Part shown: in pieces, positions 40,201 through 53,025 of the stretch
Layout: every line of letters starts with the position of its first letter
Numbering within the stretch: position 1 is the first letter of the stretch
NCBI GenBank assembly: GCA_034620365.1
Contig: JAQGEQ010000116.1
Coordinates: 186,001-250,000 of the forward strand
Length of the DNA stretch: 64,000 nt
Direction: 5' to 3'
Source of the DNA: Pegea sp. RAD2-039
Taxonomy: Eukaryota; Chordata; Thaliacea; Salpida; Salpidae
The notes under the pieces: generated by a model
Database searches by the model: none
What the model saw: the letters and a program-made list of their open reading frames with translations, nothing else
What the model was told of the DNA's origin: nothing
Program-made: the position numbers and the translations under genes

Positions 40201-41956
40201 TTTTTGTCTCGCAGACAGCTTGATTACATTGTTCTGTTTTAGAACTTTCTCCTTTGCAGAAACCTTCAAATGGACAAATTCTCTTAGCTTGACGAGTTCC
40301 GTTACCGCAAGTAACTGAACAGGCAGAATATTGCCACTTAGACCAGCTAACACAGGGTTGTATGTTGCATTTCTGAAAGTTCAAAGTCTCGTTGTGAGAT
40401 TAATACAATTGATAAAAGCAATTCTATATTTGTTTCAAATTTTAATTTTTAAAATTAATAAAAAATTAAAAGTAATATAAGAAATTGTTTTGAAATTTAA
40501 ACCTCAAATTCATAAAGATCGTTTTTAGGACATCCTAAATCACCAGGATTCCCATTTTCGCATCTTCTTCTTCTTACTCTTACTCCTTCATCACAAGATT
40601 TAGAGCATTCAGTCCAGTTACCATCAGCAACCCATTTAGCTTCTGAAACCAAATTCTGCTGACTCACAAAAACTGCTTGAAACAAACTTACTAATACAAG
40701 CTGCTTGTTGACAAGCGACCAAAGACACTGAGAGCCCCTGACAGGGTAAGCTTCCTGGTGGTCGATTACAAGACCTTGTTCCATTTTTTAATCCTTTACC
40801 ACAAGATGACGAGCAATCAGTCCACTTCCATTCTCCCCATGAAGAGCATGGCTCCTCGTTACAAGACTAAAATAGAACAGTTAGAAGATGAAGTGAAATA
40901 AGTTGACTCACTTGGCTTTTAAAACTATCTCCTTTGCATTCATTAATCGAAAGGGGTGTACCAACGCAACGTCGTTGGAATGTTTCTATACCCCCTTCAC
41001 ATGTCTTACTACAACTTGATGATTGGGTCCAAGTACTCCATGATTTGATGTGATCTAAAAATTGTAGTAAATATTACAGAAGCTTAAAAAATGTTGTGAT
41101 GAAAAGCTTTAAAAATCTTTAAAATCTTCGTTCTGTGAACTACATTTTTAAAGTCAAGTTAATGAGAGCTTCTAGAAAATAAGAAGAATTTTTTTTTTAA
41201 GTTTTAAATAATATCGAAGGATTCTTTTATATCCTAATCATAGTAAAAAGTAAGTTGTAGTAATCCAACTAATTAGGCAATTATAAAAACCACTTTTTCT
41301 GTACCTGAGTCTGTCTGTGAACATTCTCGGCAAGTTACTTTACAAATTTGACGGACAGAAGGCATAGATGAACACAATACGGAATTTGCTGAACACCAAT
41401 CATAACAATCAACACATTTTGAGTTAGTTGGATCATCTGAACAAATGAAATTCATCAAAAATAAAACCCACCATTTTTTTCTAAATAATGGAATCGTTTA
41501 TAACAGCTCCTAAAATAATTTGTAATCAAAGAATAAATCTTTAAAGCAATAAAAAAGAAATTACTTAATAAATCAAACTACAAAATCTTGAGAAATTACT
41601 TTAGAACCAACTTAAACTAAAAAAACGTTTCGGAGTAAAATGAATTTACTTCCAGAATTTTTTTAAAGTTATCTAACTACTACTCAATTATTTGAATTTA
41701 AATTTACTCGGACACGCTGCCCCGTGATTAAGAAAGATTATAAAGAGAAAATAAATCCTTTCAAAGATTACAACTTTCCTGAAAAATAAAAATAATTATT
41801 TTAAAATCAAACCTTGAAGCCAATAAGTTTGATTTGATTAAAAAAATAAATAATGGTTCAACTAAGTTCATTATTTTATGTTTTGATTATACACAGCTAA
41901 AATTGGAAGCTATACTCACGAAATAGTTCTGTTTCTAAAATTCATAACAAACTTCA
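37240..41956 (-). CDS. secreted thrombospondin type-1 repeat protein with two ShKT-like domains
   Basis: Start 41956 (MKFVMNFRNRTIS). After a short intron comes a hydrophobic signal segment (IYFLFIIFLNHGAACP). An exon at about 41303-41437 carries a six-Cys ShKT-like domain (CVDCYDWC...ICKVTCREC). Then come about 14 thrombospondin type-1 repeats with the W-x-x-W..CS.SCG pattern, for example SWGEWKWTDCSSSCGKG, WSDWSEWTDCSVSCGGG, WSQWSSWSPCSSSCG. Most are near 55 residues. Three are short, about 30 residues (RWSACSKLCDGG, PWSKCSVTCGPG, IWSKCSVSCGGG), each following a full-length repeat. A second ShKT-like domain lies at the C-terminus (last exon 37240-37483). WxxW motifs imply C-mannosylation sites. 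Such proteins are extracellular, in matrix or mucus. No vertebrate orthologue recognised. About 15 exons; most introns are AT-rich. Confidence 0.85.
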
Positions 41957-44645
41957 TAACAAATATTTGAGTTTTGTAATTCTTTGAGCATATCTGAATA
42001 AATCAAAAGATAATCTTTTAGCTGACAACCAGTTTTCATGTTTAGCTGAACTTTCAAAAGTTTAAAATAAAAGAATAAATAAAACTAATCGTGTATATCA
42101 AGTTTGCCAACTTAATAAACGTTTATCTTCGTTTTAGGAGTCATTTTTCTTGTATTTATGTCAGCTACTTTTAAATACAATTTTTATGCTTTAGTTAATA
42201 TGATAAAACAAAATAAAAATAGCTTATAAAACTGAAAGTAATTTTCACGAATAACTTTATAATTGATTATTTTATTTAATACATTTTCAGTTTTCAATTA
42301 AAAATTTTTAAATAAAAAAAATGTTTTAAAAAGAAATGTAAAACAAAAGATTGTTTAAACTTTTATTACTTATAAGAATAAAAATAACATCTAAATGAAT
42401 AATTTTACAAAGATGAACTTACTAATTTAAAAAAAAAGTTAAACTACCTAAATAGCTTACTCAGAAAACAATCAAAATTTGTAAGAATGAAAAAAAACTA
42501 AACATTAGATTGCTTATTCTACTTAAATTATTGTTAGCAGTAAATAAAGATAACATAAGGTTGCTGTAACGAGAGTTTTACACTGATCTTTTAGTATTGA
42601 TATATAACACTCAAATAAACTTGGGTTTTCTTAGGTAGGTTTAACATTTAGTAAGCTATTATTAGATCAGGAGTTGTAACTTATGAAATTAGGAAGTGAA
42701 GTATCTTATAACGTGATCATCGTGTAATATTTGCAATTGGAGAAACAACTAAAATATTTTATAAAAGTATTTTTTTAATAACCCAAGGATATCATATTCT
42801 ATCTCATGTAAACAGCTATTTTAGATAGCAGTTATAAAAAGTATAAAGACGCCTAAAGCAATTTTCTCGAAAACTTTGAACATTAATTTTGTTATCCTTT
42901 AAATGACTGAACTGAATGTAAAAACACAAATTTCAAAAGAAATACTTTTGAAACAGTTTTATTTTTCTAAATTTGGTATGAAGTTTTTTTCGTTTAATAT
43001 TAGATTTTATACATTAATTTTACAGAACCATAAATACATCATAAATCATTATTTTGTAAATCATAACTTCTAACTTACTGAAATAAAATTTACAAACACG
43101 AAATTTAAAGCTTAGTATAAGATTTTATTTTCTCAAAAGCGTTTTTTCTTACTACCTTCAAAATTTGTCTAATTTAAATATTTATTGAAAGAATATCAAT
43201 CAAACAAGCATGCTTTTTAGTTTTAAAATAACAATTAAATATTCTAGTTATCATTAATTCAAAGATTTTAATCTGAAGTTATATTAAAGATTTTTTTTAA
43301 TTGTAAGTAATATAATTATTATATCATTAGTAGTTTTTTTGGGGGGCTACAAAGTAATCGATTTAAGATGAAATAATTACACAAAAAAATTTATTAAATT
43401 CATAAAAAATATTTTTAAGGTTTCATAAAATAAAAAAGACATTTAAAAACACATCAATAAAGAACTTTTAAGAAATATGTATAAAAACTAACTTTAAGTA
43501 AATTTTTAGCGATTTCTTGTAAAACTAATTTTCTTAAAATACTAAATTAATCAGTTTCCATATTTTAAAGTATATTCCGTACGTGTTCGAAACTTTGTTT
43601 AGTCAGCAAGCTGATCGACATCAAAGTATAAAGATGATCAGAATAAGAAAATAAATTTGTGAGCTAAAAGTAAAAGTTGAATTATAAGAATTTAATTGAC
43701 ATAATCTTTTTTTAACTTTACATTTTTAACTCCCTAAAACTAAAAACTTATCAAAATGATTTTTCAAAAATTAATCAATTTTGACAATTTAAAAAGAAAA
43801 AAATTCATCGTTTTTATTTATTACAGAATATTATAAGATTGCGATAAATTTGTGCAAATAATTAGCTTTCTCAAATTCATGTTTAAAAAATGTCTTCAAG
43901 TAAAACTAAAAGTTAGTCTTCAGTTGAAAATGTTTAGTTTACATCTGAAACATGAGATTAACTTCTAGTACAACTTTTTAAAAGGTTTGATATTTATCAG
44001 TAGCTGAGTAATAAATCTTACAAAACATTTTCTACCAACTTAGTAAAACTACTGTTTATAATAATTCAAATTTAATCTTTTAGTTTAGGATTAATATCAT
44101 AGAAAAAAAACTTACAAATACTAAAACTATGCCATTTTTATCTTTGCAATTTTATGTAAGTTTGTAATAAATCATCAAGAATTTAATCTTTTTCTAACAG
44201 CCGCTTTATAAGCTCGTAAGTTTGCTATATCCTTAATTACCCCAATAATCCTTTACTTATAACCGCAAACAAAATTAGTTCATAAAATTTTACTACTGTT
44301 AATGAGATAGTTTTACTACAAGAATGCATTTTTAATGAAGATTAGTATAAAATAAGCTTAAACCTTCATAAATAGTCTAGGCTTGATGACAAATATAGGG
44401 TTAATGAATTATAGAAATTTCTTTTCTAATGAGCAATACTTATATAAAAGATTTATTGCTCAAAATCATTAATTAAAACAAAAAATTTGTATTTCTATTA
44501 TATAAGTTGAGGTTTTTTTGATACTTCATAAATAGTTTCAATCAGAAAACGATTATTTATTTTTTAAACAAATTTTCTTAAATAAATAAAAATTTTGTTG
44601 GGAACATTGTGGAGACAGAAAAGTACCAGCTAAGTAGATATGTTT
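41957..44645. other. AT-rich intergenic region
   Basis: No supported gene or structured element seen; a short GGGGGG run near 43340 is the only compositional oddity. Confidence 0.5.
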
Positions 44646-46752
44646 TTATTGTTTGACAAATGGCCTTGCACCAGGAATTCGGACCACATTCTCACAAGTG
44701 TTTGGTCTATTTGATGATTTAAATGTAGATTTTATATTCAATTGTCGTTGAATTCCTGAAGCACTAGCTGTTTTTCTTTCTACTTTTTCTCCTGAAGCAC
44801 TAGCTGTTTTACTTTCTACTTTTTCTCCTGAAGTAGTTGTACCTAGACTTCTAAATTCTTTACGGTTCCTTCTTACATTTTCTTTTTTTCTTTCTGTATG
44901 AACTAATTTAGAAGATTTTTGATCTTCTAAACAATTGTTGTTAGAAGAAGATGATAAAGTCTTCATCGACTCTTCAAGATCGAATAAGGAGTCACACCCT
45001 TCTTGCTCAGCCTGTTGTAAATACCATATTCATTAAAAAATTGATCCCACAAAAAAAAAACTTTACAAAATTTATTAGTTTTAAGAATTAAAAAAACTTG
45101 TAAAAGTGACTATTTCATCATAAATTGTAAATTTAGTTGTGAATTTATTCATTTACTTTTGAAACAGATGTAAGTGCGTTTTTTATTAGATTTTCAATAT
45201 CTGAAAATTCATCTGCAATTGTTTGTTTGGTTGTGCTTTCTGAATTCAATTGTTTTAAATCTAAAATATTTTGTTTGTGTTCGATTGTCAGTTCATCTAG
45301 TCTTGAAACTGAACGCTCAAGTAAATCCATTGTCAAGTTCTTTAACTCAACATCAGTAGTTTCATCTGTTTAGATAAAACAATTTTATATATTGGGAACA
45401 AATACACCAGCATCAAAGTTTGCTGTATATAATCACAAATATCTTGTAATAAAATATGAAACTTTAAATTAGATTATTCAAAAAGAAAAATTTATAAATT
45501 AAATATTTTATAAATCAATAATAAGTTCAAAAAGTAAAAGTGGAAAGTATAAAGGAAATCTTTAAACTAAATAATAAATAGATTTTCAAGTTAAATTAAA
45601 TTACAAATAATAACATCATATTAAAAAATTATATATATCTGATAGATACATTTTTATACAATAAAAAGTACTTGATTAGTAAGTTTATAAAATCATATCA
45701 GTTTTTGCCAATAATTAGAATAAATCTACTAATCATACCTTCATCATTAAAAACTTCATCTAATTCATCATCACTTTCATCAGACTCCGTCAGTAAATCT
45801 CCATCAATAGATTTTAAACCAGGAAGAGCAGATACCAAAGAATCCCTTTCACAAGTAAATATAAATTTCATCTATAATTCTATAAAGTTATTAAATCTTT
45901 CAACCAATGATAAGTATACCCATGTACATCATACAAATATTAAGTATCCTTAGGTTTAACAAAAATAACATTAAGTTCTATAAAATTATAACTTTTGCTT
46001 TCAAATAATAGCTAATTGCTTATATTAGCTACTCAATACATTTTTGTAAAAATTAAATATGAAACAAACCTATAATTACTGTCATTTGAACACTTATTTC
46101 CAATTAATGAAACAAATACAAGACTTTTGGGTAGTTTTTCAGTTTCAAGTTTTTCAATAATATTATCAGATAAATCAAGAAACACAAGTTTTTTTAAAGG
46201 TAATAATCCTTCAATAATTTTGATTTGGTTTCCACTTAAAGTTAGAAATTTTAATGTTGAGGAAATGCATTCTAGATTTTCAATCTTTTTTATAGAGTTC
46301 TTTAAAAAAATATATAATCAATTTGTTAAAATATAAAAAAGTGCATAAATTCATTAGCTAAAAAATAAATTAAAATTTAAACAAGATATCATAACAAAAA
46401 GTATAACATTTAACAACACACTGAGTTTTAAAATAAACTTTAAAATTATGGCAATTTAATTTTGTTATTTATGTAAAAAGTACATAATTGTAATGTTGAG
46501 CAATTGATAACTAAAATAATAAAACAAGATAAAGAATTTTAAGAAATAAAATAAACTTACCTCTTGTAGATACAAATTTGTCACAAAGCTAAGGATATCA
46601 AGATTATCAATCTGAGAAATATTCTCCCTATCTAACCTAACATGTGTCAGTTTTCTGATACACTCAGCAACTTCGTCTTTATTACTTTCATCAATAATAC
46701 TTTTTTGGATATTTCTTCTCAATATCATTTTAAAATTTATTGGGTTTTCCAT
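44646..46752 (-). CDS. LRRC46: leucine-rich repeat protein LRRC46 homologue
   Basis: Five exons: 46561-46752, 46070-46299, about 45740-45848, about 45164-45366, about 44646-45013. Residues 1-64 contain ILRRNIQKS and KLTHVRLDRENISQIDNLD, then LYLQE, closely matching human LRRC46 (RLDREGITTIRNL...LYLQ). Exon 2 holds further LRRs (NSIKKIENLECI, LTLSGNQIKIIEGL, FLDLSDNIIEKLE, LVFVSLIGNKCSN), then the cap LPGLKSIDGDLL and an acidic SDESDDELDEVF linker, like human DLDG...DEEDEASSDEE. The C-terminal half is a predicted coiled coil and a basic, low-complexity tail ending RIPGARPFVKQ. LRRC46 is an axonemal/sperm-flagellum protein in vertebrates, so a ciliary role is likely. The tail exon contains a 14-residue tandem duplication (SGEKVESKTASA, SGEKVERKTASA). 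Confidence 0.88.
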
Positions 46753-48527
46753 TATTCAAGCCGACAGCTAATAAAGACTTAGTTGAAAAAGAACCTCTCA
46801 GATATTTTAATAAACAACAATCAATTGAAAAAATGAAACTACTAAATTATCATTAATATTAAATTACATCGGACTTGTTCTTTTGCCATTAAATAAATTA
46901 TTTTAAATAAAAAAGATAATTTGAAAGCTTGAAATACAACGCTTACTGGTAGTTATCCGAAACAATGGTTTGTTTACTATTTTGCTTTTTATTTAGTTGG
47001 GTAACAACCATTTTCGTGCAAAAATCTTATAGTGTTAAAAAATTAACATTTTTAAATTCTTTTAATATTTGTGACTTTTAAAAATTTAATAATAACAAAT
47101 TTCAAATAAAGACACTATTGAATAAACAGTTTAATACAAATTGGTAAACTTTGACAAAAAATATGATAATACTGAAAGAAAGACCTAACAGTTAATCGAA
47201 AATAACTTAATTTACTTTTGTAAAAATCATAAATTTAATATTTTAATCAAAGAAAAAATTGATAGTGCAACATTCTTCTAACTTTATATGTAATTTATTA
47301 TCATTTATATATTATTACAATCTTATTCATTACTCTTGCTAGCATAACAATAAATGACATATTTTTTAGATATAGTTAAATAATAAAGGCAAGAACTAAC
47401 ACGATCAGTACTTTATATTTATTTATATATAGAATCTTAATTTATAAATCTTAAGCTAAAGCATTTTTATTAAAAAAGCTTTTCAAAAGTGATAGAATCA
47501 AATAAGTTAATTTAGTAAATGAAAAAGCCTTAACCAAATTTACTTGAAGGAATATTGATAGTTTATCTCTGAAATTTAAAGTATGATCTTATGTTCATAT
47601 TTTGAATATAAAGTTCATATTTAAAAACTTAAAATTGAATAGTTAGCTTGTCTTTAACTCCTTTAAATATCATTTAACATCTCAAAAACTATCTAAAATT
47701 ATTTTAAAATTTGTTAAACAGACTGCTAATACTAATATGCATTAAATAAACCCAACTGTGTAGCTTTAAGTTCCAAATAATAGAAACTTGAATAAGTATA
47801 ACCAGATGATTACGGTAATTTAAACTTCTGTTTAATATTCTCTGCCATAATATAAAAGTTGTTCATTGAAAATAGCTTCAACTTAAATGCAAAAAAAACA
47901 TTAATTTACTTTCCCAATAAAAAATTATTTGTAGCAAATTTAACTCAGCAGAGTATGATATCATATAAAGTATTGGTAATCATCATTACTCTATTATAAT
48001 ACTAGTTGTGGGTCAACAGTTCAAAAGAAAATAATACCACATGTTAGTTTAAAAACTAGCCAGCTAAAATCAAAACTGTAAGAAAAATAGTAAACTTGAA
48101 ATTAAAAATAGCTGTATACTTTATTGTTTTATAGATACAAAATGCAGAAAAAGTAACCAATCAAATTTATCTATCTACATCTTAATCTCTTTATAAAAAA
48201 TGATTTTAAAGTACTTAATATAAAATTCCAAAGTTTTTAGTACTGAATATTTGTCTTTATTGTGTTTATACTTTAAAGAAATTAGTAAATATAAAAGTGT
48301 CCAAAAAAATCAGGACAAAACACTTGCGTTTAAGTTATTCATATTTTTGATTTTGATTTAAAAGAAACAATAATTAATGAAATTAGGAATTCTTATGAAA
48401 TGTCAGCAACAGAAATGTGACTTGATTTGATCTTGAAAACAGGTTTATTATGACGTATGAAAGAGCTTGAATATAAACGAGATCGTCACCAGGCACCGAA
48501 TTACATCAAATTTTATCGATTGTAAAA
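46753..48527. other. AT-rich intergenic region
   Basis: Between the LRRC46 start and a plus-strand coiled-coil gene. A pyrimidine tract plus TTAG about 18 bases before the LRRC46 ATG could be a splice acceptor. No convincing X-box was found although LRRC46 is probably ciliary. Confidence 0.4.
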
Positions 48528-49288
48528 ATGAATAGCGCAAGTGGAGTTAAAGTAGTGAACGAAACAGCGAGAAGAAAACGAAAAGGAAAGAATGAAAGAT
48601 TAAATCATTAGAAGAAGTTATTGAAGAACAGAATTTGAAATATTTGGATGAAGTCACAAAAATTCGAGAAGATGTGGAAATGAAAACTGAGAAATTTGAA
48701 AAGGTTCGATATTCAGATCGGGTCTTTCCTGATTACTATTTGTTTTAAAGGAGAAAAGAAGACATCACCAACTGCATGTTGAAGAAATTAAAAAAAATAG
48801 AAGATAAATAGAACTGCTTCAAGTGAAAGATCTGAAAAATTGTCTGGAAGAAGTGATGTTGAATTTTTTGTAAAATCTTCCTTCAATGGATTACTAAATA
48901 ATTTTTACAATTTTATATGAGGTCTTGCCTGAAAATGTTAGAAAAAAAATAAGGAGAATCTTTGAACAGAAAGAATTTTTTTAAAATTTACATTTAAAGA
49001 ACTTTGTTTTTAATGACAGAAATTGGAAAAGGAGAAAAAAGAATTTTTAAAAGAGAAAAATGAATTAAAAAAACTCGTAAAAAAAACAATTGAAGAAAAT
49101 AATTTTCAAAAAAATGTTAGTTTGATCAATTAGAAAAAATTTAAATAATTAAACAGAATTTGTCAGTGATGAATGATAATTACAAAGAATGCGATGAACA
49201 GATTAAAGTCTTGTCTGTGGAAAACCAACAACTCAAGAAACACGTAGAAGAAAAAGGTAAAGAGAATTTGAACGATGCGAAATTTTAG
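48528..49288 (+). pseudogene. coiled-coil gene with an in-frame TAA
   Basis: Plus-strand exon chain with small GT-AG introns. A start near 48528 may splice at MNSA, then come EEVIEEQNLKYLDEVTKIRE, KRRHHQLHVEEIKKNRR, an in-frame TAA near 48807, and in the same frame IELLQVKDLKNCLEEVMLNF. Exon 49019-49111 continues KLEKEKKEFLKEKNELKKLV, and the last exon ends HVEEKGKENLNDAKF followed by a stop. All segments have heptad-like, E/K/L-rich content and agree in frame, so one point change (CAA or AAA to TAA) interrupts an otherwise good coding chain. No family recognised. It may be a young pseudogene, a sequence error, or a gene with a splice I have not found. Confidence 0.5.
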
Positions 49289-49910
49289 TTGAAGATAATT
49301 AAATGAAAAATTGAGAAATTTGTGGGTTGGTTTCATATATTAGCCGATTTAGTTTAAAAACCAGTTGATGTATTCAGGGGAAGTACCGGGAAAAGAAAAA
49401 AGTTTTTGGTTCTTGTTCTGGTTTGAGAAGTTTATTAAAGAAATTATGAAAATGGTTGAAAATAAAAAAGTTGTTTGTGTTTAATGAAAATAAAAGTATT
49501 AACCAAAATATTAAGAATTTTTTTGTATCTTACTTTAAGCTTCCATTTTATATAGTAATTTATTCAAAAAGTTTTTTTAATGAACTGGAATAAGTTCAGA
49601 CTTTAAATAAAATTGTTAATTTTTATTAATTTATAATTTATATCACAAAATACAAATAAATATTTCTAATTTCTGTTTTTTAACTTTTTATAATAATTAC
49701 AATTTGATTTTTTCCAAACTGAATTTTATTGTAAATTTGTTGATATTTTTAAAAAAGCTTCTAATTACTTTTCATGAATTGACAACTAAATAAACCAAAT
49801 TAGTCAAAACCATTTGATGAGTTTCAAAAACAGAATAACGTGACACGTGACATTTTATTAATATTTTCACACGAACAGGGGAAAACCATCATCTGACAAC
49901 TTTCTGAAAG

Positions 49911-49963
49911 TGACGTCATCACAGATCGATGACGTCATCAATCAACAGCGGATGATGACGTCA
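49911..49963. repeat. three TGACGTCATC words just after the PDE stop codon
   Basis: Octamers at 49911-49918, 49930-49937 and 49956-49963. The last starts directly after the TGA stop codon of the phosphodiesterase gene (minus strand). Confidence 0.8.
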
Positions 49964-52900
49964 TCAATCAGCAGTGGGTGGTTCATCTGAGACTTCCTTC
50001 TCAGATAATTCCTTCGACTTCTCATCTAACTTCTTCCATTCATCAACGATCCTTTGAACGTCGCGTTCCATCGACGAACAATTCGGTAAAATTCTGGCGA
50101 GCGTCCCGAAGCATTTCGTCATAATGAAGTTGTAGAAGTCGATTTGACCCTTTGGTAGACTGTGATGTTGGTCGCGGTCCATCATGACGATACAAGGAAG
50201 GTTCAGGGACTTGCGTTGGTCACCTTCTGCCCAAAACTCCTCATGAAGTAGCAACACTTGCTCATAAACCAACTCAAAAGGCTTCATCATTCCAGATAAA
50301 TCCGATGACGTCATTATCAAGCTTATCAGTGCTTCTCTGTAACATCACAATGATGACGTCATCACGATGACGTAACTACAAACCTATGTTCGGTCTTGGT
50401 TATGTCGTACTGGTTGCTATCGAGCCAACTACTGATGCGCGCTTGGTTACCAAAGTAAAGAACGAGATCGGTTGCTAGGATCGCGTGTCTCGTCATATAG
50501 TTCGCCGCTTTTCGCTGCTCATCTGTTAGTTTACAAAACGGATCTGAGTGATGACGTGTCATGATCTCATTGGCTGTTTCCAGATGATGAAACTCCATCG
50601 TGGAGTTTGGATAAAGAAGAGCGAGAGGATGTGACGTCAGTTGCAGGAACTGATTAGATAAGCCGCGATGATCTACGTCATGACATAGTGACGCAACCAA
50701 TAAGCTGAGACGATCCACCTGTTGATGACGTCATTAGAGATGAAACAAAGATGGAATCACGTGACTTACGCCGTCGAATAGCTGAATGTTTTTTTTGATG
50801 ACGCAATACATCATGTGGGTGACAGTTGCCGCGTGCCACCAATTGTGATAAGGCATCTCGCGATAAGCTTCCCGGATGTGAGTTGTGAAGCGAAGGAGAA
50901 CGTCTTCAGATGGCAGCAAGTCATGCGGAACGATATCGAAGCAAATTGTGATGAAAAACGTCACTAATTCGTCACGGTTCAGTGAAAATAACGAAAAAGC
51001 GAAACTGAAAGTAAATTGATGATGACGTAGCTGAATAGCGATCAGCTGATCACCTGTCACATTTCAGAGGCAACTTCCGGCGTCGCTTCCGACTCACAGT
51101 GGGTCGCATCCGGGTCAGATATTCATCTTCAACTTTCGAATTATGTTGAAGACGTTCCATCAAAATCTCATTTCGAAGTTTATCAGCTTTAATCAATTCA
51201 TTCATCTGTAGTAACCACGTGTTGCTTAGTAACCACGTGTTGCTTAGCAACCACCATCGGTCTTCACATAGCAACTGACCTTGGCATAGCGAATAGCAAG
51301 TGTGCAGTAGACCGTGAACATCTCGAAGCTGTCTTGATCTGTCGGGGTAAAATATCTTCCATTTTTTTTGTTTAGTAATTGAACAACTCCGTAAATTTCA
51401 TTTTCAGTGAGAATTGGCGCGCACAAGATGTTCTTAGTTGTGTAACCTAGCAACGAGACAGTAGTAGTCGGTTGTCAGGTTGTCATGGCGCACCTGTTTT
51501 TTCATCGACGCTTTTATTAAATCGGTCATCTGCATATGCGTCGGGAATATTTAGCACGACGCGATTACGCGCTGAATATCCAACTATCCCTTTGCTTAGT
51601 GGAATTCTATCAAACAACTCGGTTGCCATGGTGACAACTCGTACATCTCGATTACCTGATAACACGTGACTTTTGAAAAACAGCTTTGCCGTCGACATTA
51701 GTTCCGTTGTCAACGAGATCACAATATAATTCGTCGTATTTCTTGTCATAAAGGAAAAGCGAGCATCTTTCGGCCGCTACTGTCGCTTTTGCAAGTCTAC
51801 AAACATCGAGATGAAATTATCGTCACTAGAGGGCACTAGAGACCTCATGATCTCTTTTATGAGAAGATCAGTTTGGGTTGTATCGTTTACTTCCGATCGC
51901 GAAACTTGGATCAGAAATTGACTCATCTCTCGAAGCTGTTTGATTCCACCCGATTGCTTCGCGCGTAAAACCACATTCATCGCCCAACTTAAGATTTTCT
52001 ATCACCATGACAACGATGAATGAAGGTTCGAGATGATGACGTCACTCACCATCGTGTTATCGAGAGTTTGTTGGGAGTAAGGGATCTTCTGATGACATCG
52101 ATAAAACTCGACGACGCCTAGCAACTGGTCGTTAAGGAACTTGAGAGGAACGCACATCACAGACACGATGTCTAGAAACCAAAGATTAAAACAGAAGTTG
52201 TGATTAGTTGGTTGCTTAGCAACCTTCATCGTCGCTAAGAGCTCCGTCAGGAAAGCGGTCGTCAAGGTTGACGTCATCAACTAGCAACGGTTCTAATTTG
52301 AAAGCAACATGTGAGGCGATATTAGTCTTTAGATTGACAGGAGTAGCAAATTTGCTTTGTGACGACACACTGTAGCAAGATGATGACGTCACTTAGCAAC
52401 AGAAGCGACACAAGGACTCACATGGGGCGAACTGAACGTCTAAGATTGGAGGGTAAGATGCCAGGTCTGAAATAAAAGAGAGAATTGCCGATTCCGGTGA
52501 CGACAAACATCCGGAAATTATGTGAGAGAGTCAAGGTGCTAAGTTGACTGCAAAGGTCGTGAAGTGCTTCATACTGAGTCATTGAACCTTCATTTAACTG
52601 TAGAAAAGAAGTTGAAACGCGATTGACAACGCGATTTTACAAACCAGTGAATCTAATTTGTGTTCATATGATAGTTTAGATGATTCGTCATCTATTTCTT
52701 GAATATCTTCTTTTTTTGGTGAACTTTTTGTCATACTGAACCATTTACACAGTAAATCTCTCGAACAGTGTTTCACAATAAATTTCTCAAAAGTTGTTGG
52801 GTTTTCTCGTTTAATATCAGCTAATGTTTGAAATATTTTAGTTTCTTCATCAGTTTCACCAACAAACTGTAATTTTTTATATGGAGCAACCATTAGTTTG

Positions 52901-53025
52901 ATATTAGTAGCTGATTGTTCCTCTTTATCAGTTATACATGATTGCTTAACAGGTAGATGTCCTGGAAAAGGAACTCTTTCGTAAGAACGCAGATATTTAT
53001 AAGGCCAATTCGACGAACCAGCCAT
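49964..53025 (-). CDS. PDE10A: PDE10-like cyclic nucleotide phosphodiesterase with tandem GAF domains
   Basis: Twelve exons, about 750 residues. Start 53025 ([20 protein letters not shown]). GAF-A includes [36 protein letters not shown] and [24 protein letters not shown] includes [40 protein letters not shown] and [13 protein letters not shown]. The HD-type catalytic domain has [32 protein letters not shown] and [11 protein letters not shown]. Next comes [10 protein letters not shown], where vertebrates have MTACDL and the metal-binding Asp is kept. It continues [19 protein letters not shown] and KGQIDFYNF with the purine-clamp Gln. FWAEGD, ALYFGN-like and PDAYAD segments fit PDE10 better than PDE5, 6 or 11. 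It hydrolyses cAMP/cGMP in the cytosol or at membranes. All eleven introns are about 45-75 nt; most carry TGACGTCA or X-box-like palindromes. Confidence 0.92.
51211..51252. repeat. 19-bp tandem repeat inside a PDE intron
   Basis: Two exact copies of a 19-bp unit (51211-51229, 51230-51248) carrying CACGTG and GTTGCTTAG, followed by a partial third copy. They form two X-box-like palindromes (51221-51234 and 51239-51252) within an intron of about 75 bases. Confidence 0.75.

Noticed and set aside
41303..41437. Venom toxin gene, from the ShK-like cysteine pattern.
   Set aside because: The domain is part of a large multi-TSR secreted protein, where ShKT modules are common and not toxins.
46990..47010. 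X-box upstream of LRRC46 (GGTAAC half-site).
   Set aside because: Only one half-site fits the consensus; the other half is missing.
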